A DNA stretch of 64,000 bases from Halopiger aswanensis (lineage in GTDB: Archaea > Halobacteriota > Halobacteria > Halobacteriales > Natrialbaceae): the NCBI RefSeq assembly GCF_003610195.1, contig NZ_RAPO01000001.1, positions 124,001 through 188,000 of the forward strand. Direction: 5' to 3'. A program made the translations under genes and the position numbers. The notes below the pieces were generated by a model. That model worked only from the letters and a program-made list of their open reading frames with translations. It did not search any database and was not told the DNA's origin. This document shows positions 27,113 to 35,899 of the stretch, one piece after another (position 1 is the stretch's first letter; each line of letters begins with the position of its first letter).

Positions 27113-27721
27113 ATGTGGCCAGAAAGTATATACACGGTTGGCGGCGCCGGAACGGCGACGACCGGCCCGCTCGCGTTCCTGGGTGCCGAGTGGATCGAGG
27201 TCTATCGATCGCTCGCGCTCCCCGTGCGTGCGGGCGGACAATTCCTTACGGCAGCCCTGCTCGCACTGCTCGTGCTCGGACTCGTGCAGGGATACGGCTC
27301 CCGATCGGTCCAGACTGCCCGCCGGAGCCCGGTCATTTCGATCTGTATCGGGCTGCCGACCGCGCTCGTCGTCGCCTCCCTCGCGGGAACCGGCTACCTC
27401 ATCTCCGGTGAGAGCGTCGGCGTCTTCTTCGGCATCCCGCTGGTTGTCCTCGGGCTCGCGACGCTGCCGCCGCTTTCGGCCGTCGGACTCGTCGCGATCG
27501 GTCAATCGATCGCAGCGCGGGTTGGCGACGACCGGCTGTGTACCGGCGTCCTCGTCGGCAGTCTCCTCGCCGGGGCAGCCGGGGGCGCACTCGAGGCGAC
27601 GGTCGCCCTAACCGTACTCGCTGCTGCGCTCGGGGTCGGCGCCGGGGCGCGCACCCTGTTCGCCGCCCGCGGGTCGACGCGACCCGACGAGCGAACCGTC
27701 CCGCCCGCAAACAAGATCTGA
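27113..27721 (+). CDS. Haloarchaeal polytopic membrane protein, unknown function
   Basis: 202 aa from ATG at 27113, with five or six hydrophobic segments separated by short loops and a charged C-terminus. A TATA-like TAATATTAG at 27082-27090 lies 23-31 nt upstream, supporting a leaderless start here rather than at upstream in-frame codons. It sits on the opposite strand between rpl11 and rpl1, which are normally contiguous in haloarchaea. No functional motif recognised. Confidence 0.65.
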   Translation: MWPESIYTVGGAGTATTGPLAFLGAEWIEVYRSLALPVRAGGQFLTAALLALLVLGLVQGYGSRSVQTARRSPVISICIGLPTALVVASLAGTGYLISGESVGVFFGIPLVVLGLATLPPLSAVGLVAIGQSIAARVGDDRLCTGVLVGSLLAGAAGGALEATVALTVLAAALGVGAGARTLFAARGSTRPDERTVPPANKI

Positions 27722-27968
27722 GCCGCGTTCTGGCCGCTGCGTTCTCGATCGTTCGATTTCGACGCTGCCGGATTCTCGCCGTTCGGCTCGAGGCGTCGGC
27801 CGTCGATACAACCACCGTCAGCCAGTCCCTCAATCGACGGACGCTGCAAAAGTCGTCTGACGCCCGTCTGACGCGGTCCATCCGTTACACTCGCGAGGTA
27901 GGTGTCCGGGCCGGCCGAGCCGGCGGCTTTCGGGGCGTCGCTATCGCACGGCACGGTCGGAACGGCAG

Positions 27969-27986
27969 AAAACGAGCCCGTCGGGC
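27969..27986 (-). terminator. Possible terminator of rpl11
   Basis: On the minus strand a GCCCG-A-CGGGC hairpin (27976-27986) is followed by a short TTTT run (27969-27972), about 25 nt after the rpl11 stop. The T-run is short, so support is modest. Confidence 0.35.
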
Positions 27987-28010
27987 GGTTTCCGAACCGG
28001 ACCAGAACCG

Positions 28011-28487
28011 TTATTCGGCGAGAACGTCGTCGTACTCGCCGTCGTCGACTCGCTGCTTGAACTCGCGAGCGTCGTTGCCCTCGATGGTCACGCCCATCGA
28101 GGCGCAGGTGCCGACGACTTCCTTCGCCGCGTTTTTCGTGTCGTAGGCGAGCAGGTCGGGGTGTTTCTGCTCGGCGATCTGCTTGACCTGATCGACGGAC
28201 AGGTCGGCGACGAAGTCCTCCTGGGGTTCGCCGCTGCCGGTCTCGAAGCCGGCTTCGTCCTTGATCAGTTCCGCCGTCGGCGGGACACCGACGTCGATCG
28301 AGAACGAGCCGTCGTCCTCGTAGTCGACGGTGACGGGAACTTCCGTGCCGTCGAACGCTTCGGTTTGGTCGTTGATCTCCTGGACGACCGCCTGTACGTC
28401 GACGGGCGTCGGTCCGAGCTCGGGACCGAGCGGCGGGCCGGGATCGGCCTGGCCACCCGGAACGAGCACTTCGATGGTTCCAGCCAT
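28011..28487 (-). CDS. rpl11: 50S ribosomal protein L11
   Basis: 158 aa from ATG at 28487 (a GTG nine bases upstream is less likely). It binds the GTPase-associated region of 23S rRNA. The N-terminal signature VPGGQADPGPPLGPELGP carries the Pro-rich switch, and the C-terminal KEVVGTCASMGVTIEG is the rRNA-binding domain. TATA-like CCTTAAAAC at 28510-28518 lies about 25-30 nt upstream, so the mRNA is nearly leaderless. It has its own promoter and is separated from L1 by a membrane-protein gene. Confidence 0.97.
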   Translation of the reverse strand: MAGTIEVLVPGGQADPGPPLGPELGPTPVDVQAVVQEINDQTEAFDGTEVPVTVDYEDDGSFSIDVGVPPTAELIKDEAGFETGSGEPQEDFVADLSVDQVKQIAEQKHPDLLAYDTKNAAKEVVGTCASMGVTIEGNDAREFKQRVDDGEYDDVLAE

Positions 28488-28623
28488 ACCTGTCACAACC
28501 CGTGCGCGAGTTTTAAGGGTTGCTTTTTCGGGCAGTCGTCGCCTGTGATAGGCTCACGTACACCGATCACCGATCAGGACAACGCGTGCTGTGGCCCTCG
28601 AGCGCACTACGGCCAGTACGCCG

Positions 28624-28935
28624 TTAGTCGCGCCCGTCGACGCTCTCTGCCCGCCACTCCGCGAACGACTCGAGCACAGCAGCTTCGTCGAACCGTTCGA
28701 TACACGGCACGTCGTAGGGATGCAGTTCGCGGACGCGATCGACGAGGTCGTCGTACGCCTCGTCGGTGGTCTTCGCGAGCAGGACGACCTCGTCGTCGTG
28801 ATGGATTTCGCCCTCCCAGCGGTACGTCGAGGTGGTCGACAGTCGGTTGACGCAGGCGGCCAGCCGCTCGTCGACCAACCGTTCGGCGAGGTCGTCGGCG
28901 TGATCCGGCGGCGCCGTGATGTAGACCGTCGGCAT
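28624..28935 (-). CDS. cutA: Divalent-cation tolerance protein CutA
   Basis: 103 aa, the typical length of the trimeric ferredoxin-like CutA1. Signatures are VYITAPPDHADDLAERLVDERLAACVN split across residues 4-30, YRWEGEI, and the C-terminal ELHPYDVPCIERF. It was originally linked to copper tolerance; its molecular role is still debated. It is a stand-alone gene downstream of rpl11. Confidence 0.93.
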   Translation of the reverse strand: MPTVYITAPPDHADDLAERLVDERLAACVNRLSTTSTYRWEGEIHHDDEVVLLAKTTDEAYDDLVDRVRELHPYDVPCIERFDEAAVLESFAEWRAESVDGRD

Positions 28936-29032
28936 TATCGTCGGCTACGTCGGGGTCGCTCAAAAAGGATCCTTCGTCGCTTCGTCGTTTGATGGCGTTG
29001 CCTCGAGACCGCAAATCGAACGAGACGAGACG

Positions 29033-29221
29033 TCAGGCGTTGTCGACGACTGGATTAAACGCGCCGTTGATGTCCCACTCGTGGAGACAGTGGGGATTGC
29101 CGACTTGCTTTTCGCCGTCGTCGGTGTCGATCTGCCATGCCTCGAGTTCCTCGTCCCAGTACTCAGCGCGCTCGCACCGCTCGCATACGCGAGCCGTCGG
29201 CGCTCGGACCTGTGCACTCAT
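29033..29221 (-). CDS. HEWD-type small zinc-ribbon-like protein
   Basis: 62 aa from ATG at 29221. It contains CERC (~residues 13-16) and a later HCLHEWDING, which could supply His/Cys ligands for one zinc. The HEWD motif names a small haloarchaeal family of unknown function. An AT-rich GTTATATGCG element 20-35 nt upstream on the minus strand supports a leaderless start. Confidence 0.7.
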   Translation of the reverse strand: MSAQVRAPTARVCERCERAEYWDEELEAWQIDTDDGEKQVGNPHCLHEWDINGAFNPVVDNA

Positions 29222-29296
29222 TAGGGGACCGTGAGAACTGCACGCATATAACGCTACTCTTGTGCGGCAATCGCTGCCGCTGGTCGCTGACATGAA

Positions 29297-29342
29297 GCCC
29301 AAAGAACTGGGCCGTGGTCCCTCTACCAGTTGACTGATGAGG
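29297..29342 (-). other. Two tandem hairpins between pckA and the HEWD gene
   Basis: GCCCA/TGGGC (29297-29301, 29308-29312) and a CCTC...CAGT/ACTG...GAGG stem with an internal loop (29320-29342) lie just past the pckA stop. They resemble 3'-end processing or termination structures but have no T-tract. Part of the sequence recalls a tRNA D-arm, but no cloverleaf can be drawn. Confidence 0.35.
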
Positions 29343-29354
29343 AATCCGCCCGCC

Positions 29355-30866
29355 TCAGTACACGGCGTCCGTGATCTCTTCGCGCAGGTCCTCGAACTGC
29401 TCGAGGTACTCGCGGCGCTCCGCTCGCAGGTCGGCGGCCGCGGCCTCGTAGTCGTCGACGTGGTCCGGGACGTAGTACTCCTCGACCTCGAGTCCGGGTA
29501 CGGCGTCGGGAATCGTCAGCCCGGTGCGCTCGTCGTCGGTCCACTCGATCGTGCCGCGGGCGGCTTCGGTCAGGATCGTCACCGATTCCTCGACGCCGAT
29601 ATCTTTGGATTCGTCGCCGAGATAGCCCGTGTTGATGATGTAGCACTCGGCGTCTAACTCGTCGATGAGGTCCTGGAAGCTGTTGCCTTCCTCGCCTTCG
29701 GAGCCGATAATAAACGGATTCGTCCCGACGACGCGAATCGATTCCCCTGCGCGTGAGGGGTCGCCGGCGCTGGTCTCGATCGACTCGCCGAGCATGAAGG
29801 CGACGGCGGCCTCCCGGTCGTCTAACTTCGCAACCGGCGGCATCAGCGGGTTTCGGGTGATGAAAAAGACCTGATCGAGTCGCTCGAGGTCGATCTCCTC
29901 GTCGGCGCTCTCGAGTCGATCGCGCCGGACGATCGCCCGGGCGTTGGACGTGTACCGATCCTCGTCGAAGTGGACGGTGCCGTCGTCGTCGACGGCGACG
30001 TTCTCGAGGACCGCAGACTCGTGGGTTGCAGCCGCGTAGAGTTCGGGTTGTTCGTCCGGATCGAGGCCGATGGTCTTGATGAACAGTCCCTCGCCCTCGC
30101 TGCCGGCGACCGTCCCGTCCGGGAGGAGTCCACAGACGTCGTCCTGCAACATTGTGGCGTCCTCGGGGTCCTCGAGCCAGCAGCCGTGGGAGGTCAGCGT
30201 CGACTTCCCGGTCGCGGAGAGGCCCATGAAGACCTGCCCGACGGTCCGGAGGTCGCCGTCGGCGTCGCGGACCCGGACGCGCTTGCTCCCGGCGTGGAGG
30301 CCGAGCCCACCCTGCTGCTTGATCCGGTACATGAACAGCCGGAGGAAAGACTTCTTAGCCTCGCCGATGTAGTCCGTGCCGAGGACGGCGGTCACGCCTT
30401 CGTCGGGGAGCACGCGGATCGCGGTCTCGTCGTAGTCCGGATCCTGCACGGTGTAGAGGTCCGGCTCGCGCCCGTCGGCGGGCTCGAAGAGGTTCGCCCA
30501 CGCGAGCGCGATGCGGGCGTGATCGACCGGGACGAACAGCCGGCAGCAGAAGGTCGCGTCGGGGTGGCGGCCCATCAGCCGATCGACGCAGACCATCTCG
30601 CGGTCGCCCGCGCGGGCGACCGCGGCCGAGAGCAGGTCGCGATCGCGGTCGGTAAACTCGTGGTCGACGGCGTTTTTCGTCAGGTCGGCGCTTCGGGACC
30701 GGACCTCGCTGACGTAGGACGGCGAGCCGAACTCGGTCGTCGTCTCCGCGTGGGCGGCGAGGTCGCGCAGTTCCTCGAGGGAGGGGTTGTAGCGGACGTT
30801 TTGCGCAGTCGCCGGATCGGGGAGCTGTGTCGCCAGTGGACGGGGTTCCGTCCCGGTTTCGGACAT
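29355..30866 (-). CDS. pckA: Phosphoenolpyruvate carboxykinase (ATP)
   Basis: 503 aa from ATG at 30866. It decarboxylates and phosphorylates oxaloacetate to PEP in gluconeogenesis. The kinase P-loop is GLSATGKSTLT, with the preceding GSKRVRVRD and a metal-ligand region LQDDVCGLLPDG. RYTSNARAIV and GTNPFIIGSEG are further conserved stretches. A strong AT-rich TATTTATATG box at 30891-30900 lies 25-34 nt upstream, so the transcript is leaderless and probably well expressed. Confidence 0.92.
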   Translation of the reverse strand: MSETGTEPRPLATQLPDPATAQNVRYNPSLEELRDLAAHAETTTEFGSPSYVSEVRSRSADLTKNAVDHEFTDRDRDLLSAAVARAGDREMVCVDRLMGRHPDATFCCRLFVPVDHARIALAWANLFEPADGREPDLYTVQDPDYDETAIRVLPDEGVTAVLGTDYIGEAKKSFLRLFMYRIKQQGGLGLHAGSKRVRVRDADGDLRTVGQVFMGLSATGKSTLTSHGCWLEDPEDATMLQDDVCGLLPDGTVAGSEGEGLFIKTIGLDPDEQPELYAAATHESAVLENVAVDDDGTVHFDEDRYTSNARAIVRRDRLESADEEIDLERLDQVFFITRNPLMPPVAKLDDREAAVAFMLGESIETSAGDPSRAGESIRVVGTNPFIIGSEGEEGNSFQDLIDELDAECYIINTGYLGDESKDIGVEESVTILTEAARGTIEWTDDERTGLTIPDAVPGLEVEEYYVPDHVDDYEAAAADLRAERREYLEQFEDLREEITDAVY

Positions 30867-31113
30867 ATACCTACCACCCACTCACCTCGACATATAAATA
30901 TACATATTCTGAACGCTGTGTGTCATAACTTACCCTGGTTCGATACCAGATATTCGGTACATACCTTCTACCATCTATCAATCCGGTCTGGTTACTCGAA
31001 GACTAATTGTCGGTATTAAGGTAGGTATGGATTTGTACTCGAGAAAGAAATAATATTCACTGCTCGATCGTGATAGCGTGTTGAGCAATGGTTCGGTCGT
31101 ATCGGGACCGCGC

Positions 31114-32385
31114 TCACCGGCGCGCGATCGAGCGGACGGCGCGAAGGTAGCGATCGACGCCGCGGTCCGTCGCCAGCAGGAAGACGGCGAGGGCGGTCGC
31201 GCCGGTGACCGTCGCCGCCAGCAGCCAGAACGCCGATCGAAAGTCGGCGACCTCCGAGACGGTGCCGACGATCGCCGGCGCGATCGCCCCTGCCCCCATC
31301 AGCAGCGTCCGGACGGCGCCGAGCCCGCCGCCGGCGATGTCGTCCGGAATGACCGTCATCAGGTACGCCCCGCGGACCGGTCGGAACCCGTGCGAGCCGA
31401 CGCCGACGGCGACGAGCGTCCCGCCGAGGAGGAGCGGGCCGGCGGTTCCGGTCAGCGAGATGAACGCGATCAGCGCGACCGCGGCGACGCCGAGCGAGCA
31501 CGCGATGATCGGGAGTCGCCCTAGTCGATCGCTGAGTTCGCCGGTGCCGAGTTGGACGAAACTCACGAGGAAGAACAGGCTGTACAGCAGACTCGCCGTC
31601 GCGTCCGTGAAGCCGGCCGCGTCCGTCAGGTACAGCGGAATAAAGGCCACGAGCCCGTTGTAGGTGAACGAAAACAGCACCGTCAGGAGCGCGAACGTCG
31701 CGAACCGCCGATTTCGGAGGAGTCTGGTGTACGTGCCGAGGTCGATCGCGTCGACGCCCCCGGTTGGGCCGTCGGCGGTCGTTTCGTCCGGTACACGCTT
31801 CGGCACTCGAACGCGAAACAGCGCCGCGAGTGTCAGGCCCACGAGGCCGCCGCCCAGAAAGATCAAGCGCCAACTCTCGCCGAACGCGAAGGTGAGGCCG
31901 GCCACTGCGATCACCGCTGTCGGGGCGACGACGCCGCTGAAGGTTCCGACGGTGTCTAACACGCCGAGCGCTCTGCCCGTCCGCTCGGGGTAGGCTCGAG
32001 AGAGGAGCCGAACGGAGACGGTCTTGTGCACGCCGGTGCCGCCGCCCATGACGAGCATCGCCGCGACGAGAACGGCAAAGGGCGCGTCGACGGTGAGCGT
32101 CAGCGCTGCGGTCGCGGCGATCAGGGCGCCCGCCGTCACGACGACGACCGAGCCGAGTCGGTCCGCGAGCACGCCGGACGGAAACTGCATGACCGCGTAG
32201 ACGAGCATGAAGCCGGTAAACGCCGTTCCGAGGGTGGCGTTCGAGACGCCGTAACTCGTCTGGAAGGCGCCGAACAACGGCGGGAACGCGTACCGGAGAA
32301 ACTTCGCGAGAAACCAGATCGCGGCCGTCAGCGCAAGGACGTCGAACCGGACGAGCCGTCGGACCGTCGTCGATACCGATTCCAT
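31114..32385 (-). CDS. MFS transporter
   Basis: 423 aa with twelve predicted membrane helices and no long soluble domain. MFS motif A variants follow helix 2 (FPSGVLADRLGS) and helix 8 (LGTGELSDRLGRLP). A Gly-rich GGGTGVHKTVSVRLLSRAYP segment lies in helix 4-5. The substrate is unknown. ATG at 32385 was chosen because the upstream 26 residues are Arg-rich and lack coding character. Its upstream region is shared with the divergent 60-aa zinc-finger gene. Confidence 0.85.
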   Translation of the reverse strand: MESVSTTVRRLVRFDVLALTAAIWFLAKFLRYAFPPLFGAFQTSYGVSNATLGTAFTGFMLVYAVMQFPSGVLADRLGSVVVVTAGALIAATAALTLTVDAPFAVLVAAMLVMGGGTGVHKTVSVRLLSRAYPERTGRALGVLDTVGTFSGVVAPTAVIAVAGLTFAFGESWRLIFLGGGLVGLTLAALFRVRVPKRVPDETTADGPTGGVDAIDLGTYTRLLRNRRFATFALLTVLFSFTYNGLVAFIPLYLTDAAGFTDATASLLYSLFFLVSFVQLGTGELSDRLGRLPIIACSLGVAAVALIAFISLTGTAGPLLLGGTLVAVGVGSHGFRPVRGAYLMTVIPDDIAGGGLGAVRTLLMGAGAIAPAIVGTVSEVADFRSAFWLLAATVTGATALAVFLLATDRGVDRYLRAVRSIARR

Positions 32386-32580
32386 CGCGTTCCTGTCAGT
32401 GTAGCGCCGTCGGGTGACGAGAAACCACCGGTTGCGGTCCGCGTCGCCGACGCCGGTCGTCACGACGCCCGTCGATCGTCCGGTTTCAACGAATCTTCTA
32501 GGGGTATTTTATGACTACCTAGGTATATTGAATATATACAGCAGAGCCTTATATAGAACGTTCGAGTACGTCGAGGCACG

Positions 32581-32763
32581 ATGTCAACGAACGGTACTCG
32601 AGAGTGGGTCGATCCGATCGTCTGTCCCTTCTGCGGGGACGAACTGCCGTCGCCGGGCGCCGGATTCGTCGATCACATCGACGAGAACGAGGCGTGTGAA
32701 CACCGATTCGACCGATGGCGAACGAACATCGCCGGCGACATCGGCGGCGAGTGGACGGGCTAA
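32581..32763 (+). CDS. 60-aa haloarchaeal CPxCG zinc micro-protein
   Basis: The protein has CPFCGDE, then HIDENEACEHRFDRW, giving a Cys2-His/Cys-His set able to hold one zinc ion, and it ends in a conserved GDIGGEW. A TATA box TTATATAGA at 32549-32557 lies 24-32 nt upstream, consistent with a leaderless transcript. Such micro-proteins are abundant in haloarchaea and mostly regulatory or of unknown function. Confidence 0.75.
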   Translation: MSTNGTREWVDPIVCPFCGDELPSPGAGFVDHIDENEACEHRFDRWRTNIAGDIGGEWTG

Positions 32764-32833
32764 GCGTCGGACAGCTCGTCAGCCGACGCGGCGGGCGAAG
32801 CCGGTGTATTGCGACCCTCGAGCGTCGCGCCGC

Positions 32834-33177
32834 TTACGCCTCACTCTCGCCTACCGACTCGCGGTCGACGAACTTGTAGAAACGGCTCATCCGCCCGCCC
32901 TCGGTCTCGTCCTGATAGACGAACGCGAGGTTTTCGGCCTCGGACTCGTCGAAGAACTTCTCCCAGGGGATCGGCTCGAGTTCGTCGTGATCGCGTTTCG
33001 TGTCGGGAACTGCAGCCGCAGCAAGCCCGGATCGTCGCCCTCGGCCGTCGCCTCGACGTGGGCGGGGGTGCCGTCACGCTCCTCGACCCAGCGACGGATC
33101 GTCTCGTGATCGGTCGTGGCCGAACTATGCGCCGCCTCGACGTCGGCGGAGTCGGAGTCGAAGTCGGACTCGCTCAT
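32834..33177 (-). pseudogene. Frameshifted conserved small protein (WxxFF-type, 114 aa if repaired)
   Basis: From ATG at 33177 the first ~55 codons read an intact protein (HETIRRWVEERDG, GDDPGLLRLQFP). One base then appears to be missing around 33004-33010. Shifting frame restores the expected C-terminal half (ELEPIPWEKFFDESEAENL and FYKFVDRES) to the TAA at 32834-32836. The span of 344 bp is one short of a multiple of three. It belongs to a small acidic protein family found in haloarchaea and bacteria, often mislabelled as glucan branching enzyme. It is either a pseudogene or a sequencing error. Confidence 0.75.
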
Positions 33178-33442
33178 AGTCGACCACGCGTGACGATCGG
33201 TCAGCGATTCCAACTGTCGTTGTCCCTGCACGTTCCGGCTGCTGATGACCGATTCCGCACTCGAGGGGGCCGAATTATTCCTTCGCCGTCGACCGACCAC
33301 GAGGCGATTCCCTCGCGCTCGGCGACCTCAGAATTTGACGAACGGTCGGTAATTAACCGGATTTATCCGACTGTGATTGTACAGATCGGTACTAGACTGT
33401 TTCAGCACAATCCTTTTCTGTGGTATTGGTTCCCGTTGAGCT

Positions 33443-33583
33443 ATGGTCTACATGGATCCGTACTCACCCGACCGATCGTACTACGAATGTCGCGATTGCG
33501 GCTACCGAGAGACGGCCGAATCGCTCGAGGCCTGTCCCGAATGCGACGGTGCCGTGAGAAACATCGCGGTCGCCCGCGAGTAG
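33443..33583 (+). CDS. 46-aa rubrerythrin/rubredoxin-like zinc-ribbon protein
   Basis: This is a short ORF with a CxxC pair (YYECRDCGYR) and a second CxxC (EACPECDG), the four ligands of a zinc ribbon or rubredoxin-like site. It ends in VRNIAVARE, which is common in this haloarchaeal family. ATG at 33443; a second Met three codons later is possible. No redox partner is nearby. Confidence 0.75.
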   Translation: MVYMDPYSPDRSYYECRDCGYRETAESLEACPECDGAVRNIAVARE

Positions 33584-33614
33584 TCGCTTCACCGCAGCTC
33601 ACGCGCAGTTCTTT

Positions 33615-34079
33615 TCAGTCGAAGTCCGGCAGATCCTCCGGCGGCTCGTACTCGGCTTCCCAGTCGATGTACTCCTCCTTGAGCACCTCCGAGACGACCT
33701 GGCCGAACTCCGTGAGTTCCGCGTTGATCGAGGAGACGGTGCCCCACGTATCGAGTTCGGGATGGTACTCCCGGGCCTGCCAGTCCTCCGGAATCCCGGG
33801 CGCGTGGTAGCCGACGCGGTCGGCGAAGTCGTCCCAAAAGAAGTCGAACTGCGAGAACAGATCGAGGTCGCGGGCGATCTCGTACTCCCGCTCCTCGAGA
33901 TCGGTGTCCTCGCGCCACGCGTCGAACGCTTCTTCCCAGGCGCCGGTCTCGAGGAACTCCTGCAGTTCCTCGCGGCGGTAGTCGACGTCGCCGTCGGCGC
34001 TGATCGTCGCGTCGTCGTACTCGTTCGGGTCGACGAACTCCAGTTCCGGCGGCTCGGGGGGTTCGACCTCGAGTGTCAT
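33615..34079 (-). CDS. Haloarchaeal conserved acidic hypothetical protein
   Basis: 154 aa from ATG at 34079. It is highly acidic, starting with a Pro/Glu-rich segment, then ELQEFLETGAWEEAFDAW and FSQFDFFWDDFADRVGYHAPG, which are Trp/Phe-rich motifs without known function. No membrane segment. The upstream in-frame sequence was rejected because it overlaps the promoter side of the divergent SHOCT gene. Function unknown. Confidence 0.75.
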   Translation of the reverse strand: MTLEVEPPEPPELEFVDPNEYDDATISADGDVDYRREELQEFLETGAWEEAFDAWREDTDLEEREYEIARDLDLFSQFDFFWDDFADRVGYHAPGIPEDWQAREYHPELDTWGTVSSINAELTEFGQVVSEVLKEEYIDWEAEYEPPEDLPDFD

Positions 34080-34196
34080 ACCTGTCCGTAGGCCGGGTCG
34101 AAGGATAAGAATTCTCACCTCGCGCGCCGACCGCAGGCGCGTCGCCGAAAGTGGTGGTATCCCTACAGTTATTCGTCCGGCCGCCGTAGGTCCCGT

Positions 34197-34652
34197 ATGG
34201 CCAGTGAGACCGGCGGTCGGAGTTACAGTCTCACGGAACTCTTCGCGATCAAGTTCGTCCTTGGGGACGTGCTGGTCATCGCGGCGTTCGTGCTTGCCGG
34301 GCCGGTGTACGGTGTCGTAACGCTGGCGCTGCTCGTTCTCAGTTTTATACTCGTCTGGTACCTCACGCGATCCGAGGAGACCGACGACGTGCAAGCGCGG
34401 TCGGCCGAGACCGACGCCGATCGCACCGCGACGGAGTCCGCCTCGGCCGACGATGACGACCGCGATCCCGTTACCCGGCTGCAGGAGCGCTACGCTGCGG
34501 GCGAACTCTCTGACGCGGAGTTCGAAGCGAAACTCGAGCGCCTGATCGATTCCAACGAGCGCGCCGACCGGGCCGGAATCGACACCGAGGACCTCGAGTT
34601 CGGCTCCGGATCCGACTCCGGCCCGGAACCCGAACTCGAGCGCTCGGACTGA
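34197..34652 (+). CDS. SHOCT domain membrane protein
   Basis: 151 aa. Two hydrophobic helices (~residues 15-55) are followed by an acidic linker and a C-terminal SHOCT motif (DPVTRLQERYAAGELSDAEFE, ~98-118), a short helical module proposed to mediate oligomerisation. It ends with a Ser/Asp/Glu tail. The role is unknown. It is 73 bp before the HAD gene on the same strand. Confidence 0.85.
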   Translation: MASETGGRSYSLTELFAIKFVLGDVLVIAAFVLAGPVYGVVTLALLVLSFILVWYLTRSEETDDVQARSAETDADRTATESASADDDDRDPVTRLQERYAAGELSDAEFEAKLERLIDSNERADRAGIDTEDLEFGSGSDSGPEPELERSD

Positions 34653-34724
34653 GAATCGCCGCTGCCCGGCTACTGTTACCGTTCGCCCCAACACTCAATC
34701 GGTCGTCGCCCGTATCACCGATCG

Positions 34725-35507
34725 ATGAGCGACTACGAGGCGGCGATTCTCGACGTAGACGGGACGATCATCCGGGGCGACGAACTCCTACCCGGCGCGA
34801 CCGACGGCATCCGCGCCCTCGAGGATGCGGGCTGTTCGCGGGTCCTCTGTTCGAACAACCCGACGCGGGGCGGCGACCATTACCGCGAGAAACTCGCGCC
34901 GTTCGGCGTCGACGTCGATCCCGAGCGCGTGCTCACCTCGGCGACGATCACCGCCGCGTACCTCGCCGACAGCCATCCGGACGACGCGGTCTACCTCGTG
35001 GGCGGCCCGCGACTCGAGGCACTGCTCGAGGAGGCGGGCGTCACCCTCTCCGCGGTGCCCGACGCGGCCGACGTCGTCCTCGGCTCGTTCGACGACCAGT
35101 TCTCCTACGACGCGCTCCGCGAGGCGCTGCGGGCGCTCGAGGGCGACGTCCCCTTTTACGGGACCGATCCGGACGCGACGATCCCGGTCGACGACGGCGC
35201 GATTCCGGGCTCGGGGGCGATCCTCGCCGCGATGGAAGCCGTCGCCGGCCGCGAGCCGGACGCCATCCTCGGCAAACCCTCCGCGACGGCTGCCGAGGCA
35301 GCCCTGGAGCTGCTGAACGACCCGGACCCCGAGCGGACGCTGGTCGTCGGCGACCGCCTCGACACCGACATCGAACTCGGCGCCCGCGCAGGGATGACGA
35401 CCGCCGTCGTGCTCACCGGCGTCACGGACCGGGCGGACCTCGCGGAGTCGCCCGTCGAACCGGACTACGTCCTCGAGTCGCTGGCCGAGGTCGAGACGAT
35501 CCTCTGA
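34725..35507 (+). CDS. HAD-superfamily IIA phosphatase (NagD-like)
   Basis: 260 aa. HAD motif I is ILDVDGTIIRGDELLPGA, with nucleophile Asp10. Motif II is LCSNNPTRGG. The C2 cap is between residues ~75 and 180. Motif III Lys is in ILGKPSATAAEA, and motif IV is VVGDRLDTDIELGARAGM. It fits archaeal phosphoglycolate/p-nitrophenyl phosphatases; the substrate is not determined by sequence. Confidence 0.9.
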   Translation: MSDYEAAILDVDGTIIRGDELLPGATDGIRALEDAGCSRVLCSNNPTRGGDHYREKLAPFGVDVDPERVLTSATITAAYLADSHPDDAVYLVGGPRLEALLEEAGVTLSAVPDAADVVLGSFDDQFSYDALREALRALEGDVPFYGTDPDATIPVDDGAIPGSGAILAAMEAVAGREPDAILGKPSATAAEAALELLNDPDPERTLVVGDRLDTDIELGARAGMTTAVVLTGVTDRADLAESPVEPDYVLESLAEVETIL

Positions 35508-35584
35508 GCGTCACCGCACAGTCAGCCGTCGTGACTGTAACTCGGCCAAACATATTTACCCGTATCAGCCCCTATATACGACAC

Positions 35585-35794
35585 ATGAAGGCGAAAATCA
35601 CGACCGTCCTGCGACGTGCACGATACGCGGCCATCGGCGCCGGTATCGGCGCCGGAATCGGTGCCTTGTTCAGTCGAAATGCGGCGAGTACCGGCGGCGC
35701 GCTCGGTGCACTCGTCGGCATCTTCGTCGCCGAAACGCGCGACACCGCGGGCGAGTACGTCGAGAAGGCGAAGAGCCGAACCGCCGACGAGTAA
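35585..35794 (+). CDS. 69-aa glycine-zipper membrane protein
   Basis: ATG at 35585. A basic N-terminus (KAKITTVLRRARYA) is followed by repeated GxGxG glycine-zipper helices (AIGAGIGAGIGAL and GGALGALVGIFVA) and a charged C-terminus, suggesting a one- or two-helix oligomeric membrane protein. The upstream CCTATATACG (TATA) is 5-15 nt too close for a leaderless start at any earlier codon. Function unknown. Confidence 0.65.
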   Translation: MKAKITTVLRRARYAAIGAGIGAGIGALFSRNAASTGGALGALVGIFVAETRDTAGEYVEKAKSRTADE

Positions 35795-35899
35795 CCCCGA
35801 TTCTCTTCCGTCGTTCGCGACTCAGTCTGCAGTCTCGTCCGCTACTGGCGGAACATCGGATTATTTATTCGACACGTCCGTCAGTGGTGACAGTGACCG

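Noticed and set aside
29313-29345. tRNA-like D-arm sequence on the minus strand after pckA
   Set aside because: Neighbouring bases do not form an anticodon or T arm; kept only as hairpins.
30935-30949. T-arm-like CTGG-TTCGATA-CCAG element upstream of pckA
   Set aside because: No acceptor, D or anticodon stem can be placed around it; it is only a 4-bp stem in an AT-rich promoter region.
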